A stretch of 64,000 bases of DNA from Cohnella cholangitidis (GCF_014107495.1 NZ_CP041969.1:2997501-3061500); one strand, 5' to 3'. Counted from the stretch's first letter, positions 37,155 to 46,318 are shown. A program made the numbers and translations. The notes: generated by a model not told the origin, from the letters alone.

Positions 37155-37940
37155 ATGATCGTCATAAGGGATTTAAGCAAAACTTACAAAACGGCGAACG
37201 ATACGCTCACCGCATTGAATGGGCTCAACTTAACGATCGGACGGGGCGATATCTTCGGCATTATCGGGTTCAGCGGCGCGGGCAAGTCGACGTTGGTTCG
37301 ATGCATGAACCGGTTGGAAGAACCGGACGCGGGAAGCATCCTCATCGGAGATACGGTCATAACGGATCTGAACGACAAGGAGCTGCGATTGGCCCGAAGG
37401 AAAATCGGCATGATCTTCCAACAGTTTAACTTGTTCGAGGGCAAAACGGTGTTTCAGAACGTGGCGTTTCCGCTGAAAGTTGCGGGCCATAACAAAGCAA
37501 CCGTCAATAGACGCGTCAGAGAAGTATTGGAGATGGTTCAGCTAAGCGATAAAGAAAACGCCTATCCCTCGCAACTAAGCGGAGGACAAAAGCAACGCGT
37601 AGGAATCGCGAGAGCCCTCGTCAACGAGCCGGACGTTCTGCTATGCGACGAAGCCACCTCCGCCCTTGATCCGCAAACGACTTACTCGATCTTGGAACTG
37701 CTTCAAGAGATCAACAAGAAGCTCGGTTTGACGGTGGTATTGATTACCCACGAGCTCGATGTGCTGCAGCATATTTGCAACCAAGTAGCCGTGATAGAGA
37801 AAGGTACGATCGTTGAAACCGGAACGGTCGACAAGTTCTTCCTCGCGCCCGAGAGCGATACGGCACGGAGGTTCGTCAACATCGTGGAGCATTATCGGCA
37901 GAAGCGCTACGTGTTGGAAGGGGCGGGGTCGGGCATATGA
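37155..37940 (+). CDS. metN: MetN-like ABC transporter ATP-binding protein
   Basis: ATPase of a methionine-type (MUT family) importer. Walker A is [12 protein letters not shown], the Q-loop [12 protein letters not shown], the signature [15 protein letters not shown], Walker [14 protein letters not shown] and the H-loop ITHELDV. It is 261 aa and lacks the C-terminal NIL (ACT-like) regulatory domain of typical 340-aa MetN, so substrate assignment is by family only. ATG 37155 follows GGAGTGAG. It overlaps metI by 4 nt. Confidence 0.85.
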   Translation: MIVIRDLSKTYKTANDTLTALNGLNLTIGRGDIFGIIGFSGAGKSTLVRCMNRLEEPDAGSILIGDTVITDLNDKELRLARRKIGMIFQQFNLFEGKTVFQNVAFPLKVAGHNKATVNRRVREVLEMVQLSDKENAYPSQLSGGQKQRVGIARALVNEPDVLLCDEATSALDPQTTYSILELLQEINKKLGLTVVLITHELDVLQHICNQVAVIEKGTIVETGTVDKFFLAPESDTARRFVNIVEHYRQKRYVLEGAGSGI

Positions 37941-38605
37941 GGGATGATCTGTTAGAACTGCTATGGGAAGGATTGCGACAGACGCTCTACATGCTCGTAT
38001 GGGCATCGTTTTTCGCCATTATTCTGGGTTTGATTCTTGGGATCACGCTAGTCGTGACGGAGAAAGGCAACGTGCTCGAAGCGCGGCTTATCCATAAAGT
38101 CGTTAGCTTCGTCATTAACGGCGTTCGCTCCCTTCCGTTTATCATCTTGATCGTACTGCTCCTGCCTGTAGCCAGGTGGGTCGTCGGAACTTCGCTCGGC
38201 CCTACGGCCGCGATAGTATCGTTGTCCATCGGAGCGGCTCCTTTCCTAGGTCGCATCGTCGAGAGCGCTTTGAAGGAAGTGGCTATCGGCAAGATCGAGG
38301 CCGCCAAGTCGTTCGGGGCTTCTCCCTTCGACATTATTTTCCGAGTGCTGATTCCGGAAGCTCTTCCCGCTCTTGTTCGGAGCTTGACGATAGCGGTGAT
38401 CGCCATTACCGAGTTGACCGCGGTTGCGGGCGCAATCGGTGCCGGCGGACTCGGCAGTCTGGCTATTCGGTTCGGCTACCAGAGATTCCGCGAGGATATT
38501 CTGTTCGCCACGGTTATCGTCATCATTTTGCTCGTCCAGGCGATCCAGTGGACGGGAGATTACATAGCCAGATCGATCAATAAAAGACGGTATAAGCTGG
38601 AATAG
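37937..38605 (+). CDS. metI: MetI-like ABC transporter permease
   Basis: A 222-aa permease with five membrane spans. The BPD-type EAA loop is [25 protein letters not shown], shown here as [17 protein letters not shown] and LIPEALPA. The [26 protein letters not shown] ending ([18 protein letters not shown]) is typical of MetI. Its ATG overlaps the metN stop, indicating coupled translation. Confidence 0.9.
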   Translation: MRDDLLELLWEGLRQTLYMLVWASFFAIILGLILGITLVVTEKGNVLEARLIHKVVSFVINGVRSLPFIILIVLLLPVARWVVGTSLGPTAAIVSLSIGAAPFLGRIVESALKEVAIGKIEAAKSFGASPFDIIFRVLIPEALPALVRSLTIAVIAITELTAVAGAIGAGGLGSLAIRFGYQRFREDILFATVIVIILLVQAIQWTGDYIARSINKRRYKLE

Positions 38606-38675
38606 ACCGTAGGAGCGTCATAAAGGTTTCACTGTTCTACCAAATAGATAGCAAAAAAAGCGGGAGTGAGAGAGA

Positions 38676-39599
38676 ATGTCCAAAAAAAGTTTGTTTGTCC
38701 TCGTATCGTTATTCGTCATCTTTAGCGCGGTAATCGCGGGGTGCGGCTCGAAAAACAACAATAACGCGTCGCCTGCAGCCGCATCGCCATCCTCGTCAAG
38801 CTCGCCGGAAGCTTCGGCAACGGCTACCGCATCCAGCAGCCCTTCGGCCTCCGAATCCCCAACGGCAGCTGCAACGCCGGAAGTCACTCTTAAAGTAGGT
38901 GCGGCAGCCGTACCGCACGCGGTTATCCTTGAATTCGTTAAGCCGGCTCTGAAGGAGCAAGGAGTGAACCTGGAGGTCGTCGTATTCGACGACGAAGGCC
39001 AATTGAACCCGGCTCTGAACGAAAAACAAATCGACGCCAACTATTTCCAACACGTTCCTTATTTAGATTCCGTTAAAGGAGAGAAGGGGTACGATTTCGC
39101 CGTGACGACGAAGGTGCACGTCGAGCCTATCGGTTTCTACTCCGATAAGCTGAAATCCAAGGACGAGATCAAAGAAGGCGCGACGATCGGCATCCCGAAC
39201 AATCCGTCGAATGAATATCGGGCTTTGGTCCTGTTGCAACAGCAAGGGTTCATCAAGCTTAAGGAAGGAATTACGACATATGAAGCAACGCCTAAGGATA
39301 TCGTAGAGAACCCTAAGAAGCTTAAATTCGTCGAAGCGGATTCCGCGACGCTGCCTCGCGCGCTGCCTGATCTGGATGGCGCGATCATTAACACCAACCT
39401 GGTGCTCGAAGCGAAGATCGACCCGAATTCCGCCCTGTTCCGCGAAGACGCGAACTCACCTTACGCGAACATTATCGTAGTCCGCACAGGCGACGAGAAC
39501 AACGAGGCGATTAAGAAACTGGATGTCGCTCTCACTTCGCCCGAAGTGAAGAAGTTCATCGAGGATACCTACGGAGTGGCTGTCGTACCGGCATTCTGA
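38676..39599 (+). CDS. metQ: MetQ/NlpA-type substrate-binding lipoprotein
   Basis: Solute-binding lipoprotein of the methionine importer family. The signal peptide has lipobox VIAGC (Cys near 24), followed by about 45 residues of Ser/Ala/Pro/Glu linker. The NLPA fold then reads VPHAVILEFVKPALKEQGV, with NYFQHVPYLDS and GATIGIPNNPSNEYRAL typical of the ligand pocket. 307 aa. Confidence 0.9.
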   Translation: MSKKSLFVLVSLFVIFSAVIAGCGSKNNNNASPAAASPSSSSSPEASATATASSSPSASESPTAAATPEVTLKVGAAAVPHAVILEFVKPALKEQGVNLEVVVFDDEGQLNPALNEKQIDANYFQHVPYLDSVKGEKGYDFAVTTKVHVEPIGFYSDKLKSKDEIKEGATIGIPNNPSNEYRALVLLQQQGFIKLKEGITTYEATPKDIVENPKKLKFVEADSATLPRALPDLDGAIINTNLVLEAKIDPNSALFREDANSPYANIIVVRTGDENNEAIKKLDVALTSPEVKKFIEDTYGVAVVPAF

Positions 39600-39635
39600 T
39601 CCGTATCGCAACCTTATTCAATAAATCTTAAGAAA

Positions 39636-39697
39636 GAACCCTCACCGGGGAGCGGAGAGACGCGAGTCTCGAAACATTCCGTAGTGAGGGTTTTTTT
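39636..39697 (+). terminator. Terminator after metQ
   Basis: AACCCTCAC/GTGAGGGTT outer stem, an inner hairpin, and seven T residues. Confidence 0.85.
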
Positions 39698-39727
39698 GAT
39701 GATTTTTAATCCTCGCGACCACATTTA

Positions 39728-39744
39728 TGTTATATAATATTACA
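39728..39744. promoter_or_regulatory. GlnR/TnrA box 1 upstream of urtA
   Basis: TGTTATATAATATTACA matches the 17-bp consensus TGTnAnAWWWTMTnACA at every defined position. Confidence 0.85.
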
Positions 39745-39790
39745 TAATTACCGCGAATAATTAGAGTTAATGAATCATAACAACACTTTG

Positions 39791-39807
39791 TGTAAGGTAT
39801 ATTGACA
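39791..39807. promoter_or_regulatory. GlnR/TnrA box 2 overlapping the urt -35
   Basis: TGTAAGGTATATTGACA has the correct TGTnA-N7-TnACA arms. Its right arm is the -35 hexamer, so binding would block the promoter. Confidence 0.65.
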
Positions 39808-39831
39808 CAAAACCTAACATAGCCATATAAT
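39802..39831 (+). promoter_or_regulatory. urt operon promoter
   Basis: TTGACA (39802-39807), 18-nt spacer, TATAAT (39826-39831), both exact consensus. Confidence 0.85.
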
Positions 39832-39914
39832 GTAATTGCGAACGGTTGGGCTGTGGAGAGAACCAAACGTTCGGATTTAGAGAGAAACCATACTAAAGAT
39901 CGGGGAGTGGAAGG

Positions 39915-41197
39915 ATGAAGAAGGGCAATGGTTTAAAAGGATTGGTTCTGGCGTTGACGGCAAGCTTGGTGTTGGCGGGTTGCGGCAGCAATAATAACAA
40001 CGAGGCGGGTAGTTCGTCGTCGGCTCCTGCGTCGTCGTCGGCATCTTCGGCGGCTGCGTCGCCGGCTGCGGCCGGCGGAGATACGGTTAAGGTAGGGATT
40101 CTGCACTCCTTAAGCGGAACGATGTCCATCTCGGAAGTAACGGTTAAAAACTCCGAATTGATGGCCATTAAAGAAATCAACGCTAAGGGCGGCGTGCTGG
40201 GCAAACAGATCGAAGCGGTAGTAGAGGACGGCGCGTCCGACTGGCCGACATTCGCGGAGAAAGCCCGCAAGCTCTTGTCCGAAGATAAAGTCGCGACGGT
40301 ATTCGGGGGATGGACTTCCTCCAGCCGGAAAGCGATGTTGCCCGTATTCGAAGAATTGAACGGACTGCTATGGTATCCCGTTCAATACGAAGGATTGGAA
40401 TCATCCCCTAACATTTTCTACACAGGCGCTACAACGAATCAACAGATCATTCCTTCCGTTGACTTCTTGTTGGAGAAAGGGAAGAAGAAAGTGTTCTTGC
40501 TAGGCTCCGACTACGTATTCCCGCGCACCGCGAACAAAATCATCAAGGCGCAACTGGCGGCCAAAGGCGGAGAAACGGTAGCGGAAGAGTATACTCCTCT
40601 CGGACATACGGATTACACCACGATCATTGCGAAAATCAAAGAAGCGAAGCCTGACGTCGTCTATAACACGCTTAACGGCGACAGCAACGTAGCCTTCTTC
40701 AAACAATTGAAAGACGCGGGCATTTCCTCCGCCGACCTCATGACGATCTCCGTATCCGTTGCGGAAGAAGAAGTGAAAGGGATCGGGCCCGAATACTTAA
40801 CGGGGCACCTCGTGGCTTGGGATTACTACCAAACGACCGATACGCCGGAAAACAAAGTTTTCGTCGAGAACTTCAAGAAAGAATACGGCGCCGACAGCGT
40901 AACGAGCGATCCGATGGAAGCGGGTTACGTGGCGGTATACCTTTGGGCGGCCGCGGCGAAAAAGCGGGATCCTTCGAGGTGGATAAAGTGAAGGAAGCGG
41001 CTAAAGGCATCGAATTCAATGCTCCGGAAGGTAAAGTCACCATCGATGGAGATAACCAGCACATTTATAAAACGGTTCGGATCGGCGAGATCAAAGCCGA
41101 CGGTCAAATCGTGGAATTATGGAACTCCGGCGGTCCCGTTAAACCGGATCCGTATCTCGCGACGTATGACTGGGCGAAAGGTCTAAGCGATCAATAA
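39915..41197 (+). pseudogene. urtA: Urea ABC transporter substrate-binding protein, frameshifted
   Basis: Lipoprotein of the UrtA/FmdD family: signal peptide with lipobox VLAGC, a Ser/Ala linker, then [17 protein letters not shown] and [19 protein letters not shown]. The first frame ends at 40991 after [15 protein letters not shown]. The conserved C-terminus ([18 protein letters not shown]...QIVELWNSGGPVKPDPYL) continues in the -1 frame to 41197. The break is in an A5 run at 40959-40963; one restored base, or a -1 slip at AAA AAG, gives a normal full-length protein of about 427 aa. It may be a mutation, a sequence error, or recoding. Confidence 0.88.
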
Positions 41198-41334
41198 TGG
41201 ATTATTCGCCGTTGAAGCTGGGGAAGTGTTCGGTGCAAGCCGGGGCTTCCCCTCGCTTATCGGTAGGCGCGTAAGGGTGGAACGCATCGACGGGAGTTAT
41301 GTGAGTTGATGTATTTGGAGCAGGGGGTTACGTC

Positions 41335-42240
41335 ATGGAAATATGGATTTCGCAAATTTTCAACGGTTTGAGCGTGAGTTCGATTCTGTTGTTGATCGCT
41401 CTTGGTCTCGCCATTACTTTCGGCTTGATGAGAGTCATCAATATGGCGCACGGAGAGTTCATCATGATCGGTGCCTATGGGGCGTACATGACCCAGCAAA
41501 TATTTAAATCAACCCTTCCCAAGAGCCTATTCGACGCTTATTTTCCCGTTGCTATACTTGTCAGCTTCGTCATCGCTTTCGCGATCGGTTACTTGCTTGA
41601 AGTGACGCTTATCCGATTTCTCTACGGCAGGCCTCTGGATAGCTTGCTCGCTACGTGGGGAGTCGGATTAATGCTCCAGCAGCTTGCTCGTTCCATTTTC
41701 GGGGCGCCTAACGTTGCGGTTGCGAGTCCTTCCTGGCTCGATGGCGGACTGACTCTATTCACGGGAGTGGTGCTTCCTTATAAACGGTTGTTCATCATTG
41801 CGCTTGTGGCGCTTTGCCTATTCGCGATGTATCTGTATATCTATCGCAGCAACGCCGGACGTCGAATGAGAGCGGTCATGCAAAATCGGGAAATGGCCGC
41901 CTGTCTCGGAATCTCGACAAGGCGCGTCGATGCGTTCACGTTCGCCATCGGTTCCGGAATCGCCGGTATAGCGGGTTGCGCGTTAACGTTGATCGGTCCG
42001 ATCGGGCCGTCTATCGGCACTTATTATATCGTGGATGCTTTTATGGTCGTCGTCCTCGGCGGCGTCGGCAAGCTGGTCGGTACCGTAGCCGGCGCGCTCG
42101 GCATCGGGGTGTTCAATACTCTGTTCGAATGGTGGTCGGACGCCTCGCTCGGCAAAGTGTTGGTATTCCTCTGCATCGTCGCCTTCCTGCAATGGAAGCC
42201 GATGGGGATGTTTGCGGTTAGAACGCGGTCCTTGGATTAG
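41335..42240 (+). CDS. urtB: Urea ABC transporter permease UrtB
   Basis: A 301-aa branched-chain amino acid/urea-type permease with eight or so spans. It begins with [36 protein letters not shown] ([20 protein letters not shown] is diagnostic). It includes [26 protein letters not shown] and the [20 protein letters not shown] coupling region. RBS GGAGCAGGGGG. Second gene of urtABCDE. Confidence 0.93.
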   Translation: MEIWISQIFNGLSVSSILLLIALGLAITFGLMRVINMAHGEFIMIGAYGAYMTQQIFKSTLPKSLFDAYFPVAILVSFVIAFAIGYLLEVTLIRFLYGRPLDSLLATWGVGLMLQQLARSIFGAPNVAVASPSWLDGGLTLFTGVVLPYKRLFIIALVALCLFAMYLYIYRSNAGRRMRAVMQNREMAACLGISTRRVDAFTFAIGSGIAGIAGCALTLIGPIGPSIGTYYIVDAFMVVVLGGVGKLVGTVAGALGIGVFNTLFEWWSDASLGKVLVFLCIVAFLQWKPMGMFAVRTRSLD

Positions 42241-42273
42241 TAACAGATTAACGTATGGAAGAAGGTGATCGCG

Positions 42274-43377
42274 GTGCTATCCTCCTCTATTCTGCCGCGC
42301 CGGGTCTGGTTGCTGCTCGGCTACGCCGTCGCTGCGGCCGCATTGTTCTCCGCGCCGCTTTATTTGAACGATTTTCGGTTGAACTTGCTGGCTAAATGTT
42401 TGGCGTTCGCTATCGTCGCTCTTGGATTGGATCTGCTATGGGGTTACACGGGCATCTTGAGCTTAGGGCACGGAGTATTTTTCGGGCTGGGGGCATACGC
42501 GATGGCGATGCATCTGAAGCTTGTATCGAGCGGTTCGCGGGTGCCCGATTTTATGGATTGGATGGGGTTAACGAAGCTTCCATGGTTCTGGGAGCCGTTC
42601 AAGAGCTTTGCCTTCGCGGCGTTCATGGGCATCCTCATACCGGCGTGTTTGGCGCTTGTGCTCGGATTTTTCACCTTTCGTAATCGAATTCGCGGCGTTT
42701 ATTTTACGATTCTTACCCAAGCGCTGGTCATTATTACGGTGACTTTGTTCGTCGGACAACAGGCCTATACGGGCGGAACGAACGGACTTACCGGCTTTAC
42801 GAAGATGTTCGGATACAGTTTGAAATCGGACACAGCCAAAACCATGGTCTACTTGGCTACGGTGGTCGTCTTGATCGTGGCTTTCCTGCTTTGCAGATAT
42901 TTGGTCAAAAGCCGCTTCGGCAAGGTATTGCGGGCAATTCGGGACGGCGAGAACCGTACTCGCTTCCTGGGCTATGATCCGGCTAGTTACCAGATGACGG
43001 CTTTTGCCGTATCGGCGGGTTTGGCGGGAATCGCGGGAATGCTGTTCGTGCTTCACGTAGGGATTATTTCTCCGACGATGATGGCGATCGTGCCTTCCAT
43101 CGAGATGGTGCTACTAGTCGCGATCGGCGGACGCGGAACGTTGGTCGGCGCCGTAATCGGCGCGGTTATTATGACGCAAGCGAAGAGCGAGCTTAGCGCT
43201 TCTTATCCGGACTTCTGGCTGTTCTTGCTCGGCGCGTTGTTTATCGTGGTCACGGTGTTCTTGCCGGGCGGGATCGTCGGTTTGGTCCGTCAATTGCGCC
43301 AAACGATTATTAGGAGGCGGAGTGCGAATGAAATCAACCTCAATACTGTCGTGCCAGAAAGTAACGGTGTCGTTTGA
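42274..43377 (+). CDS. urtC: Urea ABC transporter permease UrtC
   Basis: Partner permease with about ten spans. Typical segments are DLLWGYTGILSLGHGVFFGLGAYAM (split as DLLWGYTGILSLGHGVF, FGLGAYAM), TGGTNGLTGF and IGGRGTLVGAVIGAVI. GTG 42274 lies 6 nt after AAGGTG; GTG 42265 is within that RBS. 367 aa. Its last 50 nt overlap urtD. Confidence 0.92.
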   Translation: MLSSSILPRRVWLLLGYAVAAAALFSAPLYLNDFRLNLLAKCLAFAIVALGLDLLWGYTGILSLGHGVFFGLGAYAMAMHLKLVSSGSRVPDFMDWMGLTKLPWFWEPFKSFAFAAFMGILIPACLALVLGFFTFRNRIRGVYFTILTQALVIITVTLFVGQQAYTGGTNGLTGFTKMFGYSLKSDTAKTMVYLATVVVLIVAFLLCRYLVKSRFGKVLRAIRDGENRTRFLGYDPASYQMTAFAVSAGLAGIAGMLFVLHVGIISPTMMAIVPSIEMVLLVAIGGRGTLVGAVIGAVIMTQAKSELSASYPDFWLFLLGALFIVVTVFLPGGIVGLVRQLRQTIIRRRSANEINLNTVVPESNGVV

Positions 43378-44116
43378 CGGATTCAAGGCGGTCCAAGAGA
43401 TGAGCTTGGAGCTGGCGGCGGGCGAGCTTAGGTTTCTAATCGGGCCGAATGGCGCAGGCAAAACGACGATGCTGGACGCCATATGCGGCAAGGTTAAGCC
43501 GGCTTCCGGCGGCGTCGTATTCCATGGGCGCAAGGGGACGGTAGACGTTACCCGGCGCAAGGAGCATGAGATCGCGCAGCTCGGTATCGGGCGAAAGTTT
43601 CAGACGCCGTCGATCTTCACGGGATTGACGGTCGAGGAGAACTTGGAGATCGCAATGGCGCAGAATCGCGGAGTTTGGGCGACCTTGCGGGCGAAGATGA
43701 ACGCACACGACCAAGAACGCATCGATGCGGAGCTTGAGCTGATCGGTCTGGGCGATAAGAAGCGGCTTCGCGCGGGGCTTCTGTCTCACGGGGAAAAGCA
43801 GTGGCTGGAGATCGGGATGATGCTGCTGCAGGAACCGGAAATCCTCCTGCTGGACGAACCGGTAGCGGGGATGACGGATAAGGAAACGGACAAAACGGGC
43901 GAGCTGTTGCAGGAAATCGTGCGTAAACGCACGGTTGTCGTCGTGGAGCACGATATGGAGTTCGTGCGTAATTTCGCGAGCAAAGTGACGGTCATGCATG
44001 AAGGGAAGCTTCTGAAGGAAGGGTCCATGGACGAGGTGCAAAGAGACGACCGGGTGGCGGAAGTGTACCTGGGCAGGAAAAGGCGGGATTACGATGTTGT
44101 CAGTTCAACGGCTTGA
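43328..44116 (+). CDS. urtD: Urea ABC transporter ATP-binding protein UrtD
   Basis: ATPase with Walker A GPNGAGKTTML, a signature region reading LLSHGEKQWLEIGMML, Walker B ILLLDEPVAGMTD and the H-loop VEHDMEFV. The QTPSIFTGLTVEENLEIAM Q-loop is typical of UrtD/LivG. ATG 43328 has AGGAGG 9 nt upstream; GTG 43322 is too close to it. 262 aa. Overlaps urtC and urtE. Confidence 0.93.
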   Translation: MKSTSILSCQKVTVSFDGFKAVQEMSLELAAGELRFLIGPNGAGKTTMLDAICGKVKPASGGVVFHGRKGTVDVTRRKEHEIAQLGIGRKFQTPSIFTGLTVEENLEIAMAQNRGVWATLRAKMNAHDQERIDAELELIGLGDKKRLRAGLLSHGEKQWLEIGMMLLQEPEILLLDEPVAGMTDKETDKTGELLQEIVRKRTVVVVEHDMEFVRNFASKVTVMHEGKLLKEGSMDEVQRDDRVAEVYLGRKRRDYDVVSSTA

Positions 44117-44801
44117 AGCGGGATATGGCGAGAGCGTGATTTTGCGGGACGTCTCGCTTACGGTTGAACCCGGCCAGGTCGTCTGCCTCATGGGCCGAAA
44201 CGGAGTGGGGAAGTCGACGCTGGTGAAGAGCATCATGGGGCTGCTCAAGGCCAGAAAAGGATCCGTATCGTTCAAGGGAGTAGACGTGACGAAGCGTGCG
44301 CCGGGCGAAAGGGCGAAGAAGGGGATCGGATACGTCCCGCAAGGGCGCGAGATCTTCTCGCAGTTGTCCGTCTACGAGAATCTGCGAATCGGACTCGAGG
44401 CGCACCCGGATTCCGCCAAGCGCAGGAGCAAGGCGATTCCGCAGGAGGCGATCGAGAAATTCCCGATCCTTCCGACCTTCTACAAGCGTCGCGGAGGCGA
44501 CTTGAGCGGAGGCCAGCAGCAACAGCTGGCTTTCGCGCGGGCGTTGATATCGGAGCCGGACCTTCTCGTGCTAGATGAGCCCACGGAGGGTATTCAGCCT
44601 TCTATCGTGGATGATATCCAAGACGTCATCCGATCCATTCGCGACGAGGGGAAAACGGCTATTCTTCTGGTCGAGCAAAGCTTGGATTTCGTTCGCAGCG
44701 TAGGCGATCGCTTCTACATCATGGAGAAGGGCTCCATCGTATGGCAGGGCGGACGAGAGGATCTTGACGACCCCGCGGTGATGAAGCACCTGACGATATG
44801 A
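44094..44801 (+). CDS. urtE: Urea ABC transporter ATP-binding protein UrtE
   Basis: ATPase with Walker A GRNGVGKSTL, Q-loop YVPQGREIFSQLSVYENL, signature LSGGQQQQLAFARAL, Walker B LLVLDEPTEGIQP and H-loop VEQSLDF. 235 aa. It overlaps urtD by 23 nt and closes the operon. No urease gene follows within the window. Confidence 0.93.
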   Translation: MLSVQRLEAGYGESVILRDVSLTVEPGQVVCLMGRNGVGKSTLVKSIMGLLKARKGSVSFKGVDVTKRAPGERAKKGIGYVPQGREIFSQLSVYENLRIGLEAHPDSAKRRSKAIPQEAIEKFPILPTFYKRRGGDLSGGQQQQLAFARALISEPDLLVLDEPTEGIQPSIVDDIQDVIRSIRDEGKTAILLVEQSLDFVRSVGDRFYIMEKGSIVWQGGREDLDDPAVMKHLTI

Positions 44802-44925
44802 GGCAAACACCGATTGCGGTGTCGCGAAAAATGGAGACGGGGTGAAGAGGGTGTCATGCCTGGTCTTCGCTCCTTTTTTCGTTCTGGAGCTGGTTCAGAC
44901 CCTGCTATGATGTTATTGTGATGAC

Positions 44926-45114
44926 CTAGTTGTAAAAACTACACCTAGATCTCTTGCAGAAGCGTTACCTTTAAGTTTAGTTGTAGAATATACATTTATT
45001 TTTTGTAAGTAAGGCCATTTTTGCGTTGTTTGACCAAACTAACTGTAATAAATCCACTTAGATTCTAAATATCAAAAGAAGAGTCGGAACTAGTTGCAAT
45101 AAATCCACTTAGAT
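44926..45114. repeat. Four degenerate 25-nt repeats at about 50-nt spacing
   Basis: Units start at 44926, 44976, 45039 and 45090. Units 3 and 4 share TAAATCCACTTAGAT. Unit 1 ends ACACCTAGAT and shares CTAGTTG with unit 4. Unit 2 is the most divergent (TTTAGTTGTAGAATATACA). The rest of the 44802-45323 gap is AT-rich, with no ORF I can support. Confidence 0.6.
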
Positions 45115-45183
45115 CACAATAAACCTATATCGTTTGATATTGATGGTTAAAAATTGCGACCCGAGCAGTAAGATAAAACATTA

Positions 45184-45202
45184 ATGTAATATTAGATAAC
45201 AT
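45184..45202. promoter_or_regulatory. Imperfect palindrome, candidate operator of the cbi operon
   Basis: ATGTAAT-N5-ATAACAT, 6 of 7 paired, immediately upstream of the cbi -35. It could bind a nickel- or cobalt-responsive regulator; no family is assigned. Confidence 0.45.
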
Positions 45203-45207
45203 AAACA

Positions 45208-45237
45208 TTGACGTTGAAAAAGCGATATTGGTAGAAT
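45208..45237 (+). promoter_or_regulatory. cbi operon promoter
   Basis: TTGACG (45208-45213), 18-nt spacer, TAGAAT (45232-45237), each one mismatch from consensus. Confidence 0.65.
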
Positions 45238-45323
45238 AATAACAAATTAAAAGAAATTTTTCATTGATTTGTGAATAAACCTCACAAATGAAACTCGGTG
45301 AATGGATAAGGAGGGTACTCGCA

Positions 45324-45974
45324 TTGCATATTCCAGACGGCTTCTTGGACGTGAAGTCATGCCTAACGACAGGCGCGCTCGGAATCGGAGCCGTGGCGTA
45401 TAGCCTGCGGCAAACGCGCATGTCGCTTGCCCGGCCGGAAGTGCCGAAGATCGCGTTGATCGGAGCCTTCGTCTTCGCTGCCCAAATGTTGAATTTCCCG
45501 ATTGCCGGCGCGACTTCCGGACATTTTCTCGGAGGGGCGATGGCGTCGATTTTATTCGGTCCGGCCGTCGGCGTAGTCATCATGTCCGCGGTGCTGATCA
45601 TTCAAGCTTTAATCTTCCAGGACGGGGGCTTGACCGTGCTTGGGGCCAATATCGTTTGCACGGGGGTAATAGGTTCTTATGCAGGTTACGGAGTGTACCG
45701 CCTAGGAACCAAGTGGCTGCAAGGCCGCGCCACGAAAGCGGTCAGCTTCATTGCCGCTTGGTGCTCGATCGTATCCGCTTCGTGCGGGGTAGCGCTATTG
45801 CTTGCTTGGTCGGGCACTTTCCCTCTGAACGTGGCGCTTCAAGCAATGGCAGGTTGGCATAGCTTGATCGGAATCGGAGAAGGGCTGATCACGGCGCTGG
45901 TTGTTGCTTACCTGATGGAACGTAACGTAGCCTTCGAAGGAATCCCGGCCAAGAAGGAGGTAAAACTGACATGA
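45324..45974 (+). CDS. cbiM: ECF nickel/cobalt transporter S component CbiM
   Basis: Substrate-specific membrane component. CbiM proteins must begin Met-His-Ile-Pro-Asp-Gly because the N-terminal amine and His2 bind the metal. That sequence is reached only if the TTG at 45324 is the start, and it has AAGGAGGG about 9 nt upstream. Upstream codons in the frame would bury the site. Further family segments: MLNFPIAGATSGHFLGGAMAS (NFPIAGATSGHFLGG) and LIFQDGGLTVLGANI. 216 aa, about seven spans. Overlaps cbiN by 4 nt. Confidence 0.92.
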   Translation: MHIPDGFLDVKSCLTTGALGIGAVAYSLRQTRMSLARPEVPKIALIGAFVFAAQMLNFPIAGATSGHFLGGAMASILFGPAVGVVIMSAVLIIQALIFQDGGLTVLGANIVCTGVIGSYAGYGVYRLGTKWLQGRATKAVSFIAAWCSIVSASCGVALLLAWSGTFPLNVALQAMAGWHSLIGIGEGLITALVVAYLMERNVAFEGIPAKKEVKLT

Positions 45975-46318
45975 ATAAGCAACCGATCGTCACGGCCAAG
46001 AAAACAAAATGGATCGTCATGGCGGTCGTTACCTTGATCGCGGCAGGGTCGATTTCCTACTTTGCTTCCCCTCATCCCGACGGATTGGAGCGCGTCGCGG
46101 AAGACCATGGGTTCATCGATCAGGCTAAAGAGCCTTCCTGGACGGCATGGATACCGGATTACGAGGTTCCCGGCATTCCATCGCCTTATCTGAAAGTCGG
46201 TTTGGCCGGAGTTATAGGAGCTCTGCTGCTGTTCGGGGCATTATATGCATTGACGAAGCCGCTCGCGCGCCGCAAGGAGGCAGATGGCCATGGGGAAGGC
46301 AATCATCACCCTTCATGA
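45971..46318 (+). CDS. cbiN: ECF transporter auxiliary protein CbiN (PDGLE domain)
   Basis: A 115-aa protein with two membrane spans (about 13-31 and 72-92) flanking an outer loop that starts with SPHPDGLERVAEDHGF, the PDGLE motif of CbiN/NikN. The tail is His/Glu/Gly-rich (DGHGEGNHHPS). Overlaps cbiM by 4 nt and cbiQ by 29 nt. Confidence 0.9.
   Translation: MNKQPIVTAKKTKWIVMAVVTLIAAGSISYFASPHPDGLERVAEDHGFIDQAKEPSWTAWIPDYEVPGIPSPYLKVGLAGVIGALLLFGALYALTKPLARRKEADGHGEGNHHPS

Noticed and set aside
44926..45114. CRISPR array
   Set aside because: Repeat-spacer geometry is similar, but the four units are degenerate, spacing is irregular and no cas genes are present.
44802..45323. Cobalamin or NiCo riboswitch ahead of cbiM
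   Set aside because: No conserved B12-box or four-way-junction elements could be found in this AT-rich stretch.
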